A DNA stretch of 64,000 nt from Closterium sp. NIES-65 (lineage: Eukaryota; Streptophyta; Zygnematophyceae; Desmidiales; Closteriaceae), in assembly GCA_948144175.1 (NCBI GenBank), contig CANXME010001298.1:1234614-1298613 (forward strand), given 5' to 3'. The position numbers and the translations under genes are program-made. Shown here piece after piece: positions 12,028-23,142 of the stretch (its first letter is position 1; every line of letters starts with the position of its first letter). The notes under the pieces are model-generated. The model did no database searches. It had not been told where the DNA came from and saw nothing but the letters and a program-made list of their open reading frames with translations.

Positions 12028-13294
12028 TGTTAATCTTCAAACATACTAGCCTAGTCTCTAATCGCCTTTCTAACACTGCCAGCCCTCTCCTCGGGGTCAC
12101 CTCCAAGGGTCCCTGGGTGCCTGACTTAACGTCAGCCCCTAACCAAGGGTCCGAGTGTGTAGAGAGAGAAGCTTGCAGTAGTAGCTTGGTTGTCAAAGCA
12201 GGCGTTCCTTTCTAGGCGTTATCAAAACTTTGATTACTGAAGGCGTTATTGCAGCAAGTACAAGAGAAAGAAATCCACTCAAGTTATGTCTAAAACAACC
12301 AAGGACAAACAACTTTATACTAGGGCTTGATGATTCTAGTTTCCTACCCTGTTTTACGTTTCTTTGTTTCCATACTCGTAGCGCGAACACACATTGAGCT
12401 TTCCCTCCAGATTATTTCCTGACCTGGAACGCTCTCGAAGCGTTGCCGAAATAATTCGAAAATCGCGCGCGCTGAGTTTCGACGACGACGATTCGAACAT
12501 TTCACTTCGCGCCATTTACGAACGGTTACGATGAAGCCCGTTTGAATTTTGCACGAGTCAATATGTCGGTGGCGATCAGCTTCGACTCGATCAGCAACTC
12601 AATCAGCACCGAACTGGTGCTCGCCACCTGTGCTTTGCTTTCGAGGCATGAACGCCAACTCGATCCGAGTTGAATAACATCTCGCGAGCACGTTAACACT
12701 TGCGTTGCTCCCACGTGTCGCGAACACCTGCTCGCAAACTGACGAAATGAACATGCTGCATGAGCAGCGACCAATCAGATCCCTTCGGAAGTCGCAGCGC
12801 GAGCAGCTGATTGCTCGCTAATGAACCTAACTCGCCGCACAAACATCAGCCAATCCCATTCCCCCAAAACTAGTGGTACGAACAGCTGCAAACTCACTCT
12901 CAATTTGAACTTGCATCTTGGGCAAGAAACGCTCGCTCTCATTGGTCCAGAAAGCACTCAACTTGAACTTGCACCCACCCAAATCCGAACTGACCTTTTG
13001 AGCAGCGAACTGCAACCTCATTGGTCAATGTTCAGTTCACCCCTCCCACTCTAAACACCACGTTTACATCCATGCCTTGCTCCCATTGGTTGAAATGAAG
13101 GGGCTGAACTGATTTCGCCCCTCCCACTCAAAACCCCACCATTTCCCCCATGGCTCGCTCTCTTTGGTCGAGACCTCAGTTGACTTTGTCTCGAAAGTAG
13201 GAAACCCATTTCCGCTTCAGCCCCAAGCTAAATATTATTGCGCACCCCATATAAAGTGAAATCGGCTGATTGAATCACAGAAAATGATTTCTGT
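12028..13294 (-). mobile_element. Solo-LTR-like insert related to the left-edge copia LTR
   Basis: The 12060-12180 part, read on the minus strand, resembles the 3' end of the LTR at 5538-6631 (shared CTCTCTACA, GACCC, AGGGGCTG and CTTGGAGGTGACCCCGAGGAG blocks). No coding domain is visible. Upstream in minus orientation there is a TATAAAG (12313-12319) and, further up, several CCAAT/ATTGG boxes. The insert is flanked by an imperfect duplication of about 62 bp of gypsy sequence (about 11963-12026 and 13299-13361) instead of a 5-bp target duplication. Edges are therefore approximate. Confidence 0.55.
12771..13089. promoter_or_regulatory. Cluster of CCAAT boxes in the solo-LTR-like insert
   Basis: CCAAT lies at 12771-12775 and 12850-12854, and ATTGG at 12941-12945, 13020-13024 and 13085-13089, with spacings of about 65-90 bp. 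A TATATAAAG-like box (13249-13256) lies just beyond in plus orientation and TATAAAG (12313-12319) in minus orientation. Such clusters are typical NF-Y sites of strong promoters. Which orientation was used is not decided. Confidence 0.5.
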
Positions 13295-15392
13295 AATCAA
13301 CACCTCCGGCCAGTAGTATTACTGCTATAGTTGCTAAAGCATTTTTTCTACCCCAAAATGGCCCGAGGTAACCCCGTCGTGTGCCTCCTGCAGTAACAGT
13401 TCCCTAAGTTGTGAGTACGCGGGTACCCAAATACGGTTGGTGCCTGCTTTTACGTAATAGCCTCCTTTTGTTTCTGCAACTTCCTGTGAATTTCCGGTCA
13501 TAAAAAACGGGTCGGTGCGATATTCGTGGATGAATAGGCATGTTAACAGTGGGTTGGTTGGGGGCGAGTAGGATGGCATGAAGTTTGGCGGTGGGGCAAG
13601 TGAGTGCGTCGTTCGACGCCCCTTTTTTGTACGGATGGTGTAGTGGAAGTTGGACTCCAAGAAGTCCAACTAGCGGATCTGTCGCAGATTGAGATTCGGT
13701 TGGGCGCGTAGGTACTGTAGTGATCTGTGGTCTATTCGTACTGTCACGTCTGCTCCGGTGAGGTAGCATTGCCATAGTTTGAACGCGTGCACAATCGCCA
13801 GCATCCTGCGGTCATGTATCGGGTAGTTGCATTCGCGCGGGTGAAGCTTGCAGGATTCGTACGTGATTGGCTGGAGGTCGTACCCGAAGTCCTGCAACAG
13901 TACTGCTCCCACGGCGATGTCGCTTGCGTCGGTGACTAGTTCGAATGGGCGGTGTGGATCAGCGATGTGCAGTACGGGCTGCGAGCACAAAATTTTCTTT
14001 AGGGTCGAGAAGGCAGCTTGCTCTTTCTCTCCCCGCGTGTACTCAACCCCCTTCCTCACTAGGTGAGTCAATGGGCAGTCAACTTCGCCATGTCGGGGAC
14101 AAACTGTCGCACATAGTTGACGAACCCCAAAAAAACTCTGCAACTCGGTCAAGTTGGTCGGCGCGTGCCATGCTTGAATCGTCGCGATTTTTTTATTTAT
14201 TTTTTAATGTTTCCACTCAGTCGGATGAAATAATGTGTCCCCAAAACTCCAGCCTGTCCTGTAGAAATTCACACTTAGAGGCCTTGGTCAGTAGTCTGTT
14301 TTCACTCAGTAGTTCATAAACTGCTTCGATGTCCTGTAGGTGATGTGCTCTGTCTGGGCTGTAAATCAGTATGTCATCTAAGTACATGATGATGCGCTTA
14401 TCCAAAAGCGGGTGGAAGGCTCCGTTCATCGTTGTTTAGAAGGTTGTGGGGGTGTTGGTCAGTCCGAAGGGCATTACCGGATATTCGAACGATCCGTAGC
14501 GTGTTCGGAACGTTGTTTTCGAGTAGTATGGCGCGTTGATGTGGATCTAGTGGTAACCTTATCGAAGGTCAATTTTCAAGAAGATCCGGGCTGTGCGCAG
14601 TTGGTCGATCAGTTTGTCGGCTCGTGGGATAGGGTAACGGGACTTGATGGTAACTCGGTTCAGTGCGCGGTAGTCTATGCACATGCAAAATCCCATGTCT
14701 TTTTTTGGAGCGAACAGTATCGGTGCTGCAAAGGGCGGCGAACATGGGCGAATGAACTCAGCTCCTTCCTCGGTTCGTCCAGTTCAAGTTGGCTCAGTCG
14801 AAACTATCGCTATATTATCGGCTGTGCCCCCGGTTCTAATTTTATCTTGCGGTCGTGCGACTGCTAAGGTGGTAGTCCTGTTGGTAAGTCATCCGGGAAA
14901 ATCCCACTGTAGTGCTTCAGTTACCTTGCTAGGTCATCCGGTACATCGGCGAGCAGTTTCTGTGAATCACTTCCCTTATCTGTTGCCTCGGCTTCCCGAA
15001 TGTCAACTGCGTACACGTCAGCTCTTGCCACTACGGCGCATTTCATCGTGATTGAGGTGACACGCACCGAGGAAGACACATGCGAGCCCCAGCGAAAAAA
15101 GGTGATGTTGTTACCGTTCACTCGCACGGTGCAGTCCCCCGTCGTCCAGTCGATTCGCGAATTGTGTCGTTGCAGCCAATCACGGCCGAGTAGGATGTCG
15201 GTTCTGTCGAGGGTTGTCGCGAGCATTTCCAGTCTTGTATCAATCTCTAGTAAACACCTGTCCAATGGCAGTTTCAGTTTTCGTGTTGTGGCACTGTTGA
15301 TGAGGCTGTGGTTGGCTCCCCTATCTACGAAGATTTTAACCAAGTCTGTCCCAATCTTCCCACTAAGCAGTATGGGGCTATCTACCGCAGTA

Positions 15393-15523
15393 TGAGAAAA
15401 TGAGAACGAGAATGAATGAACTATGAGTAAAGTGGGTACAAGTACTAACCCTAATTGGGTTGTACCCCCTATGGGATACCCCACTACAGCCTACACAAAA
15501 GCATAAGCTATAATGTTCTGACA
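15393..15523 (-). repeat. 3' LTR of copia 15393-23142
   Basis: 131 bp beginning TGAGAAAATG and ending TTCTGACA in plus orientation. It is adjacent to target copy CAGTA. Confidence 0.93.
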
Positions 15524-15734
15524 CACCCCCATAGGCAAAGTGGGGGAGAACAGGGGGTCACAAGACCAGTCAAGCAAAGCAAAACAAAGCAAAGCTCAGG
15601 GTGGATCACAAAGTCACCACACATTCCGAGCACAAGTTCAAGGCCACAAGGCCAGTTCACATGCAGGAGTACATATATATATAAGACTAGACAAGCAAGA
15701 GCAGGTATATATATAGGTAACAGTACAAGCTAGG

Positions 15735-18700
15735 TCAAGAGGTGAGCAAGTAAGGCAAGACAGGTACAAGACCAAGCTGGGTGCAGAAGCGCTGATGATC
15801 ACAAGGCGCAAGTGCCTTGGTTAAGACATCAGCAGTGTTGGCCTCAGAGGCCACGTACGCAAGCCGCAACTGACCACGCTGCTGTAGCTCACGAGCAAGG
15901 AAGTAGCGGAGAGCAATGTGCTTTGTTCTGTGCTCCAGTCTCTGCTCTCGACACAAGGCCAGCATGGCCTTGTTGTCTACGTACAGCACTGGAGGAGAAC
16001 GAGGCGGCTCTCCGAGGTCAGTCAGCAGGTAGGTGAGTCAGCGAAGCTCCTGTGCAGCCATGGCCCCTGCGTAGATCTCAGCCTCACAACTGGAGCCGAG
16101 AACAGAAGATGAGCGAGTAGCCCGCCACGAGACAGAGCCGGAACCAAGGCTGAAGGTGTAACCCAGTGACGACCGCTGCGTAGCCTGGTCGTCAGCCCAA
16201 GAAGCGTCTGCATGCCCAGTGAGGACCACTGGACTGCGCCCTCCAAGCACTAGCCCCATGCCCGACGTACTGCAGAAGTAGCGCAACACCCTCTTCGCTG
16301 CAGCCATGTGCTCTGGTCGGTGTCTCCCAGGAGCAACATAGCGTGCGAGAATGCTAAGAGGGTATGCAAGGTCAGGTCGTGTGCAGGTCATCAGGTACAT
16401 GAGGCAGCCAACAAGCTCTGCATACGGGCCACTCGAATCTACGGACTCATCCGAAGGTAGAGCTGAGAGCGAGTGGCGAGTAGGCAGAGGAGTGGCCTGA
16501 GGCGAGGAGTACGAGAAGCCGAAGCGTTGAAGGACCTGCTGCACCATGTGTGACTGAGTCAGGGTAATGTTGCGGCGTGCTCTGTCCCGGGTGATCTGCA
16601 AGCCAAGGTAGCTGCGCAGTTCACCCAGGTCTGTGCACGTGTGTCTCTTCTGCAGCTCGGACTTTACGTAGGCGAGTCCAGCAGTGTCAGCTGTGGCAAA
16701 GACCAAGTCGTCGACGTACACGAGGATGTAGAACGGCGGCAGAGAAGTGTCGGTTCGTAGAAACAGCGACGGGTCGGCAGTAGAAGGAGCAAACCCAAGA
16801 GCCGCAAGCGTAGTCCTCAATGTGTCGTGCCACTCACGTGGCGCTTGGCGGAGACCGTAAACTGGACGTCAGAGGCTCCACTAGGTACCAGGAGGGAACG
16901 ACCCAGTGAAGCCAGGTGGGCGGCGCAGCCAGATCTCCTCGTGCAGGCTGCCCTGCAAGAAAGCAGTGCTGAAGTCAAGAGAGTGCAGCTCGTAGTCACG
17001 GTGAGCAGCTATGTGCAGCAGTACCCGAAGAGTGGTCATCTTCGGGGTGGGAGAGAAGGTCTGAAAGTAGTCAACTCCCTGCCGCTGACTGAAACCACGA
17101 GCCACGTAACGCGCCTTGAAGACAGGCGGAGAACCCAGCGGCCGCTTCACTCTGAAGATCCACATGCCACTGACGATGTTCGCCCCAGGCGGGGGAACCT
17201 CGTCAACGTAGGTGCCTGTGGACTTCCAAGAATCCATCTCTGTGTCCATAGCTGCCTGCCACTGAGAGGAGTAGGGACCCTCTATCGCCTCCGCGTAGGA
17301 GCGCGGAGTCGGGATGTCAAGTGCATCCGGGTCTCCCTCAGGGGTAAGCACTACGGACACGAGATGAGGTGAAGCAGCTGCCAGACACTGGAACTCCTCC
17401 TGCCTGTCCTTAAGGACGTCCGTGCCAAGGGCACACTCACCCCCGACGGACGGAGGACAGACAGACTCAGACTCAGCTACAAGACTAGCAGCGTAGTCTA
17501 GGCGACAGGGAGCAGCAAAGTCGATGAGCTCAGCAACTAGGGCAGACGCAACAGTGGACTCGAAAGAAGGGTCAGTGACGACAGTAGCTAGGAGACGCGT
17601 GACAGTAGGACTGGCAGCACGAAGAGAGTCCGACTCCGGGTCGGCAAGAGCAGGAAGAGAGGACTCAGGAGGAGAAGGCAAAGGGGCACGCAGAGGAGCA
17701 GTGGACGGACGCAGAGACATCCGGTGCGTGCAAGGGACAGGAGGAGGACGCTCACGCGAACCACGACCACTAGCGCGAGCAGCACGGACAGGCGACGTAG
17801 GGCGAGACGCAGGCTCACGACGCTCAGCAAGACCTCCAGTAGGACGAGTGTAGGGAGAAGGAGCAGCCAAAGGGGAGGTAGGCTGCAACTGTAACTGTGA
17901 CGGGACAGGCTGTGGACACTCTAAGGGAGGAGGAGGACCAGTAGAAGGTAGAAGACCAAGAACCTGCTGCAGGAGTGGAACGAAGTACGGTCGAGGCCGC
18001 GTGGCGACGCCAGACACAGCAGGGACAGCACCAGTACCCCCAGCAGGAGCACCCGCTCCAGCAGCACCTCCAGTAGCTCCAGAACCTCCAGCAGCACCAA
18101 GAGCACCCCCAGCAGGACCGCCAGCGGTAGTCTCAGCGCCAACACCCTCAGCAGCACCAGCTCCAATCGAACCCGCAGGCCCAGCAGCTCCAGTACTCCC
18201 AGTACGAGCACCTCCGGGACCAGCGACAGCAGCACCCTCAGTAGCCGAAGAACCTCCAGCACCAGCAACACGGCTCCAGCGCTGGGCAAACCACTCGCGC
18301 AGCTCCTCTGGAGAGAGTGGCTCCCGCAGAGACAAAGCAACCGGAGAACCTCCAGGCGTAGCACCTCCAAGCTCAGCACCCCCAGGCTCAGCACCCCCAG
18401 GTGGAGCACTCCCAGGCACAGCACCCCCAGGCACAGCACCCCCAGGCTCAGCACCCCCAGGCTCATCACCCCTAGGCTCAGCACCCCCAGTCGCAGTACC
18501 CCCAGGCCTAGCACCCCCAATCTCAGCACCCCCAGGCGCAGCACCCCCAGTCTCAGCACCCCCAGGCTTAGCACCCCCAGCAGCACCAGAGTCACCAGTA
18601 ACCTCGACAGGCTCAACAGCGTCTCCTGGGACACACCTGAAGGGGCAGGACCCTGAGGGGGGAGGGGGTCTACCGGGGGGGGACCTGGTACAAGGAAGAG

Positions 18701-21679
18701 CGGGGGGGGGGGGGGGGGACGGAGTGCGGTAGGGGAAGAGGCGGTAGTAGGGGACCGAATCGTCAAACGTGACGTCCTGGGAGGACAGAACACGGCGAGA
18801 GGTGGGGTGGTAGAACTGCCACCCATGCGCGTCAGGGGGGAACCCCAGGAAGACGCAAGGAGCAGCACGAGGGGACAGCTTGTCCGCAAACAAGTCGCGG
18901 ACAAACGCCCGAGATCCCCAGACCCGGAACGCCGACGCATCGCCAACCTTCCTCGTCCACAGCAAGGCTGGGGAGGTCTCCGGCCTGGAGACCCTGGGGT
19001 GTAGGTTGATCTGATGCGCCGCGTACCTCACCGCAAACGGCCACAGAAAATGGGGAGCAGCCGCATGCATCATAGATCTACGAGCGACGTCCATGACCAT
19101 GCCAATGCGGCGCTCAGCAATCCCATTTTGCTGCGGGGAGTCCGGAAGCGTGAAGGTCTGACGGATGCCTCGTGCGTGACAGTAGGCTCTCAGAAGGCCA
19201 GAGGAAAACTCTCCGCCTTTATCCGAGTGTAGACGCAGAACAGGAAAGTCCGAGCCAAAGCTCTGCCTGAGCTGGGGACGAGCTGCGCAGATCCAGTCAA
19301 TCAGCACCTCAGTGACATCACCCTTGCTGCGCAAGGGGAAGACCGCGGTGTAACGCGAGAAGTCGTCAACAACGAGCAGGAAGTAGCGCTCGTGACCCTG
19401 TCCACGGACGCGGGCTGGGCCCCACACGTCCATGTGAAGCGTCTGCAGCGGGGCCTCTGTCGGAGGAAACTGGGAGGAGTGAGGGGCAGCCCGAAGGCGC
19501 CCCTCGACACAGGGGACACAGGTAGGGCCAGGGTCATGAGGAAGGGGAGGGAGGGACCGGGGGAGACTAGAAACAAGAAGACGGGAGGCCATGCCTCTGA
19601 GCCGAAGCAGAGAGGGGTGACCAAGACGGTGGTGCCAGAGGAGAGTCTCGTGAGACAGGAGACGACACGAACAGGGGGCAGACTCAGGACCAGACCTGGA
19701 CGCTGCAGCAAACACCTGACCCGACGCAGCTACCCTACCAGACGCAGCTACTGGAGGAGACGAAGTGGTCAGTGTGTACAGGCTCGACCCTGTCTGACGG
19801 GTAAACGTAGCCAGGTGTCGGCCTGTGCTAGCCTCTGTGCAGTGCGTCACCCGCTGACGCGCAGGAGTGAACTGGTGTACTCTCCCATCCTGTAGGTCAG
19901 CACCAGTCACCAGGTTTGTAGAGAACGAGGGGAGGTAGAGACCAGACAGGGTGCCAGAGGGAGCCGCCGGACACGGGAGGACTGTGGAGAAGTGAGAAAG
20001 GAGAGGACCCCCAGAGGGGTCAGCCAGAGACACCGCAACCGGGCGACGAAGCGGCGTGAGTGTGGTGCGGTCCCGAAAGAAGGAGCGAGAAGCTACAGAG
20101 TCAAGGGTGAAGGTGAGGGAGGCCGAAGCCGACGCAGTACCTGAGAGCGCAGACTCACCAGTACCTGAGGACTTAGACGCACTAGCACCTAGAGCAGTAG
20201 CGTCACAGGCACCTAGGGCAGCAGCCTTACGAGTACCTAGAGCAGCAGTCCCAATGCCCGGATCGGGCGGGAAACATCGGTAACAGTCACCCTCATCACT
20301 AATAGACACAGCATACATGGCTGAAAGAATAGCATCAAAATCAAGATCATAGATAGCAACTCCCGCCCTAGACAGCTCGCCCCAACGAGGGATCTCTGTG
20401 GCCTCCGGGAACTGGCGACGCCACGCGTCCGTCAGGCGGCCAAAGCAGCGCTGGGTGGGGTGCGCAGCCACACACTGCTCACCCGCACGGTCGCCGGTGC
20501 GCAGGACGTAGGTGCACGGACCAAAACCCCCACCCCGCTGGCGTGCAGTGTACCACTCACGGAGCTGCTGAGGGGACAGGGTCTCACGACCGCGCTGCTG
20601 CTGCTGGCGCTGGCCACCACCGGAACCACTCCTCTGCGTAGACCCGCGACCAGCTCCACCGCCACCCCCGCCGCCTCCGCCGCCTCCGCTACCACTGCCG
20701 CCTCCGCCGCCGCCTCCACCGCCACCACCTCCGCCACCTCCGCTCCCACCACCACTGCCGCTGCCACCTCCGCCTCCACTGCCGCCACCGACAGCTCCTC
20801 CCCTACCTCCACTCCCACCGCCACCCCCACTCCCCCGGCCGCCTCCACCTCCACCGCTCTCGCTCGCTCCTCCAACGCCCTTGCCCCCTTTGCCCTTGCC
20901 AGAGCGGCGTCTCCCACTAGGGGCGGACGCCGCACCGACCGACTCAAGACCAAGGAGGTCGGCCGTAGCAGCAGAGGCAACAGAGGGCAGAAGGGGGGAG
21001 GGGGGGCACCCCTCAAAGATGGGGGTGCGCGGGTCACCACGAGAGGCCCCTACAGCGACTATGCTCTTCTCGACCGCTAGAAGGGACTTCTCGAGGAGGT
21101 CAACAGTGAGAGTGGTGGGACAGACTGAGAGGAAGTGGTCCCTGACTACGCGAAGGGAGTCAGGAAGGCGAGTGACTATGTAGTAGAGAGTGATGTACAT
21201 GGGGGGGGGGTTCTTGGCGCAGAATTCAGCAGGAAGCGCAGCACAGTAGCGACTGTCACTAGTGCGGAGGTGCGTAATGAGGTCAGCGACTGTGGGAAAG
21301 GCAGCAAGGTCAGGGAAGAGGTACGGTAGCATGAGACGGCTCAGTGCAGCAGTGGCAGGGGAGGATTAGCGCGCAACTACAGCGTCGTACAAGGTCTGAG
21401 CACTCTTGTATTGACTAGAGTGCGCACGCTCGGAGGTAGGGCGGTGGCGACGCACAGCAAGACGTGCAGCAGCGTCGCGCGTGGCCCACTGGGAGCGAAC
21501 AGTGGCGTCAGCATCAGCAGCAGAGGCAGGAGAGGCGCCAGAGGTGAGGTCAAAGAGAGAGAGAGACCGTCTGCCCTATCGCACTGTAAGAACAGCTGCA
21601 GGTCAGCTACCCAGACGTCAAAGTCAATGGCTCGACCCTCAGCGTCAAAAGCGAGGACACTAGGGGTAGCCATGACCAC
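15735..21679 (-). pseudogene. copia gag-pol coding region (15393-23142 element)
   Basis: Minus strand. Gag begins at about 21679. A glycine-serine-rich tract (about 20640-20880) precedes a C-x13-C-x3-H-x4-C knuckle (20445-20516). Protease lies near 20100, and the pre-integrase HHRLGHPS motif near 19630. The integrase core (LHMDVWGPARVRGQGHERYF) lies near 19440-19380, with QNGIAERRIGMVMDVARR near 19130-19070. A linker (about 18000-18620) holds PGGAEPGGA-type repeats. RT runs about 17200-16050 (LVYVDDLVFATAD near 16710), and RNase H ends at 15735. The domain order is copia. Mostly open, with about three breaks. Confidence 0.88.
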
Positions 21680-22059
21680 AGTAGACTAGTAGTGCAACAG
21701 TAGGGTGAGGTCAGTGTAGCAAAAAGGAGGCACTTTGCTCACCGGTCAGGGCAGCTCGGGCGGCTCGGCAGTAGGGCGGCTCGGCAGATCGGCGGCTCGG
21801 CTACTCGGCAGCTGGGCGGCTCGGCTGCAGTGCGGCTCGGCGGCTGGGCGGCTCAGCTGCAGGGCGGCTTGGCTGCTGGGCGGCTCGGGTGCAGGGCGGC
21901 TCGGCTGCTCGGCTGCTGGGCGGCTCGGCGGCCGGCTGTCTGGCTGCTCGGTTGCCCGGGCGGCTCGACGGTGCTGCTGCAGGGCGGCGCGGCGGTCGGC
22001 TGCTCGGCTGGGTGGGACGAGTCGGGAAACCCGGGCGGCGGGCGGCGCTGCAGCAGGTG

Positions 22060-22790
22060 ACGGGGCCGCAGGTGAGGGCGGCGGGGCCGCCAACGAGAGG
22101 GGCGGGGCCGCAGGTGAAAGCGGCGGGGCTGCAGGTGAGGGCGGCGGGGCCGCAGCAGAGGGCGGCGGGGCCGCAGTTGAGGGCGGCGGGGCCGCAGCAG
22201 TTGAGGGCGGCGGGGCCGCAGCAGTTGAGGGCGGCGGGGCCGCAATTGAGGGCGGCGGGGCCGCAGGTGAGGGCGGCGGGGCCGCAGCAGTTGAGGGTGG
22301 CGGGGCCGCAGGTGAGGGCGGCGGGGCCGCAGTAGTTGAGGGCGGCGGGGCCGCAGTTGAGGGCGGCGGGGCCGCAGCAGATGAGGGCGGCGGGGCCGCA
22401 GTAGTTGAGGGCGGCGGGGCCGCAGGTGAAAGCGGCGGGGCCGCAGGTGAGAGCGGCGGGGCCGCAGCAGAGGGCGGCGGGGCCGCAGAGAAGGGCGGCG
22501 GGGCCGCAGTTGAGGGCGGCGGGGCCGCAGCAGTTGAGGGCGGCGGGGCCGCAGTAGATGAGGGCAGCGGGGCCGCAGTAGTTGAGGGCGGCGGGGCCGC
22601 AGGTGAAAGCGGCGGGGCCGCAGGTGAGAGCGGCGGGGCCGCAGCAGAGGGTGGCGGGGCCGCAGAGAAGGGCGGCGGGGCCGCAGTTGAGGGCGGCGGG
22701 GCCGCAGCAGTTGAGGGCGGCGGGGCCGCAGTTGAGGGCGGCGGGCCGCAGGAGAAGGGCGGCGACGGGCCGCTTGTGAAAGGGCGGCGC
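22060..22790 (-). repeat. GC-rich 18-24 bp tandem array in copia leader
   Basis: About 30 copies of a core GAGGGCGGCGGGGCCGCA separated by GT or GCAGT variants. Units are 18, 21 or 24 bp, all multiples of three, so the plus strand stays open without meaning. The array lies between the primer site and gag of the copia element, in its transcribed leader. Confidence 0.88.
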
Positions 22791-23011
22791 GACGCGGCCG
22801 TTAGGGCTACGCGACGCGGCCGTAAGGGCGGCGCGACGGGCCGCTAAGGGCGACGCGACGGGCCGCTAAGGGCGACGCGACGGGCCGCTAAGAAGGGCGC
22901 GACCCTAGGCGCGCTTCGGGCAGGGGCAGGACGCGCCCCGGGCAGGAAAAAAAAAAGGAGGATCGGTGGGCCCTAGGAACAGTTCCCACGAGGGAACCTG
23001 CTCTGATACCA

Positions 23012-23142
23012 TGAGAAAGTGAGAACGAGAATGAATGAACTATGAGTGAAGTGGGTACAAGTACTAACCCTAATTGGGTTGTACCCCCTATGGGATACCC
23101 CACTACAGCCTACACAAAAGCATAAGCTATAATGTTCTGACA
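23012..23142 (-). repeat. 5' LTR of copia 15393-23142
   Basis: 131 bp, the same ends as its partner, next to the primer-binding site (CTCTGATACCA on the plus strand) and followed by CAGTA. Confidence 0.93.

Larger units (their letters stand above)
15393..23142 (-). mobile_element. Ty1/copia short-LTR retrotransposon with target duplication
   Basis: LTRs of 131 bp (15393-15523 and 23012-23142) differ at about two positions. The element is flanked by an exact 5-bp target duplication CAGTA (15388-15392 and 23143-23147). The primer site TGGTATCAGAGCAGG (minus strand) abuts the right LTR. The polypurine tract hairpin abuts the left one at about 15523-15548. A long leader (about 21700-23000) carries a GC-rich array. 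It sits in the protease region of the underlying gypsy. The very similar LTRs indicate a young insertion. It is the same family as 35142-42778 but in opposite orientation. Largely whole, with about three breaks. Confidence 0.95.

Noticed and set aside
21735-22847. 370-codon plus-strand stretch coding EGGGAAA repeats
   Set aside because: It is the antisense of a GC-rich array in a copia leader, with no domain and repeat units that are multiples of three.
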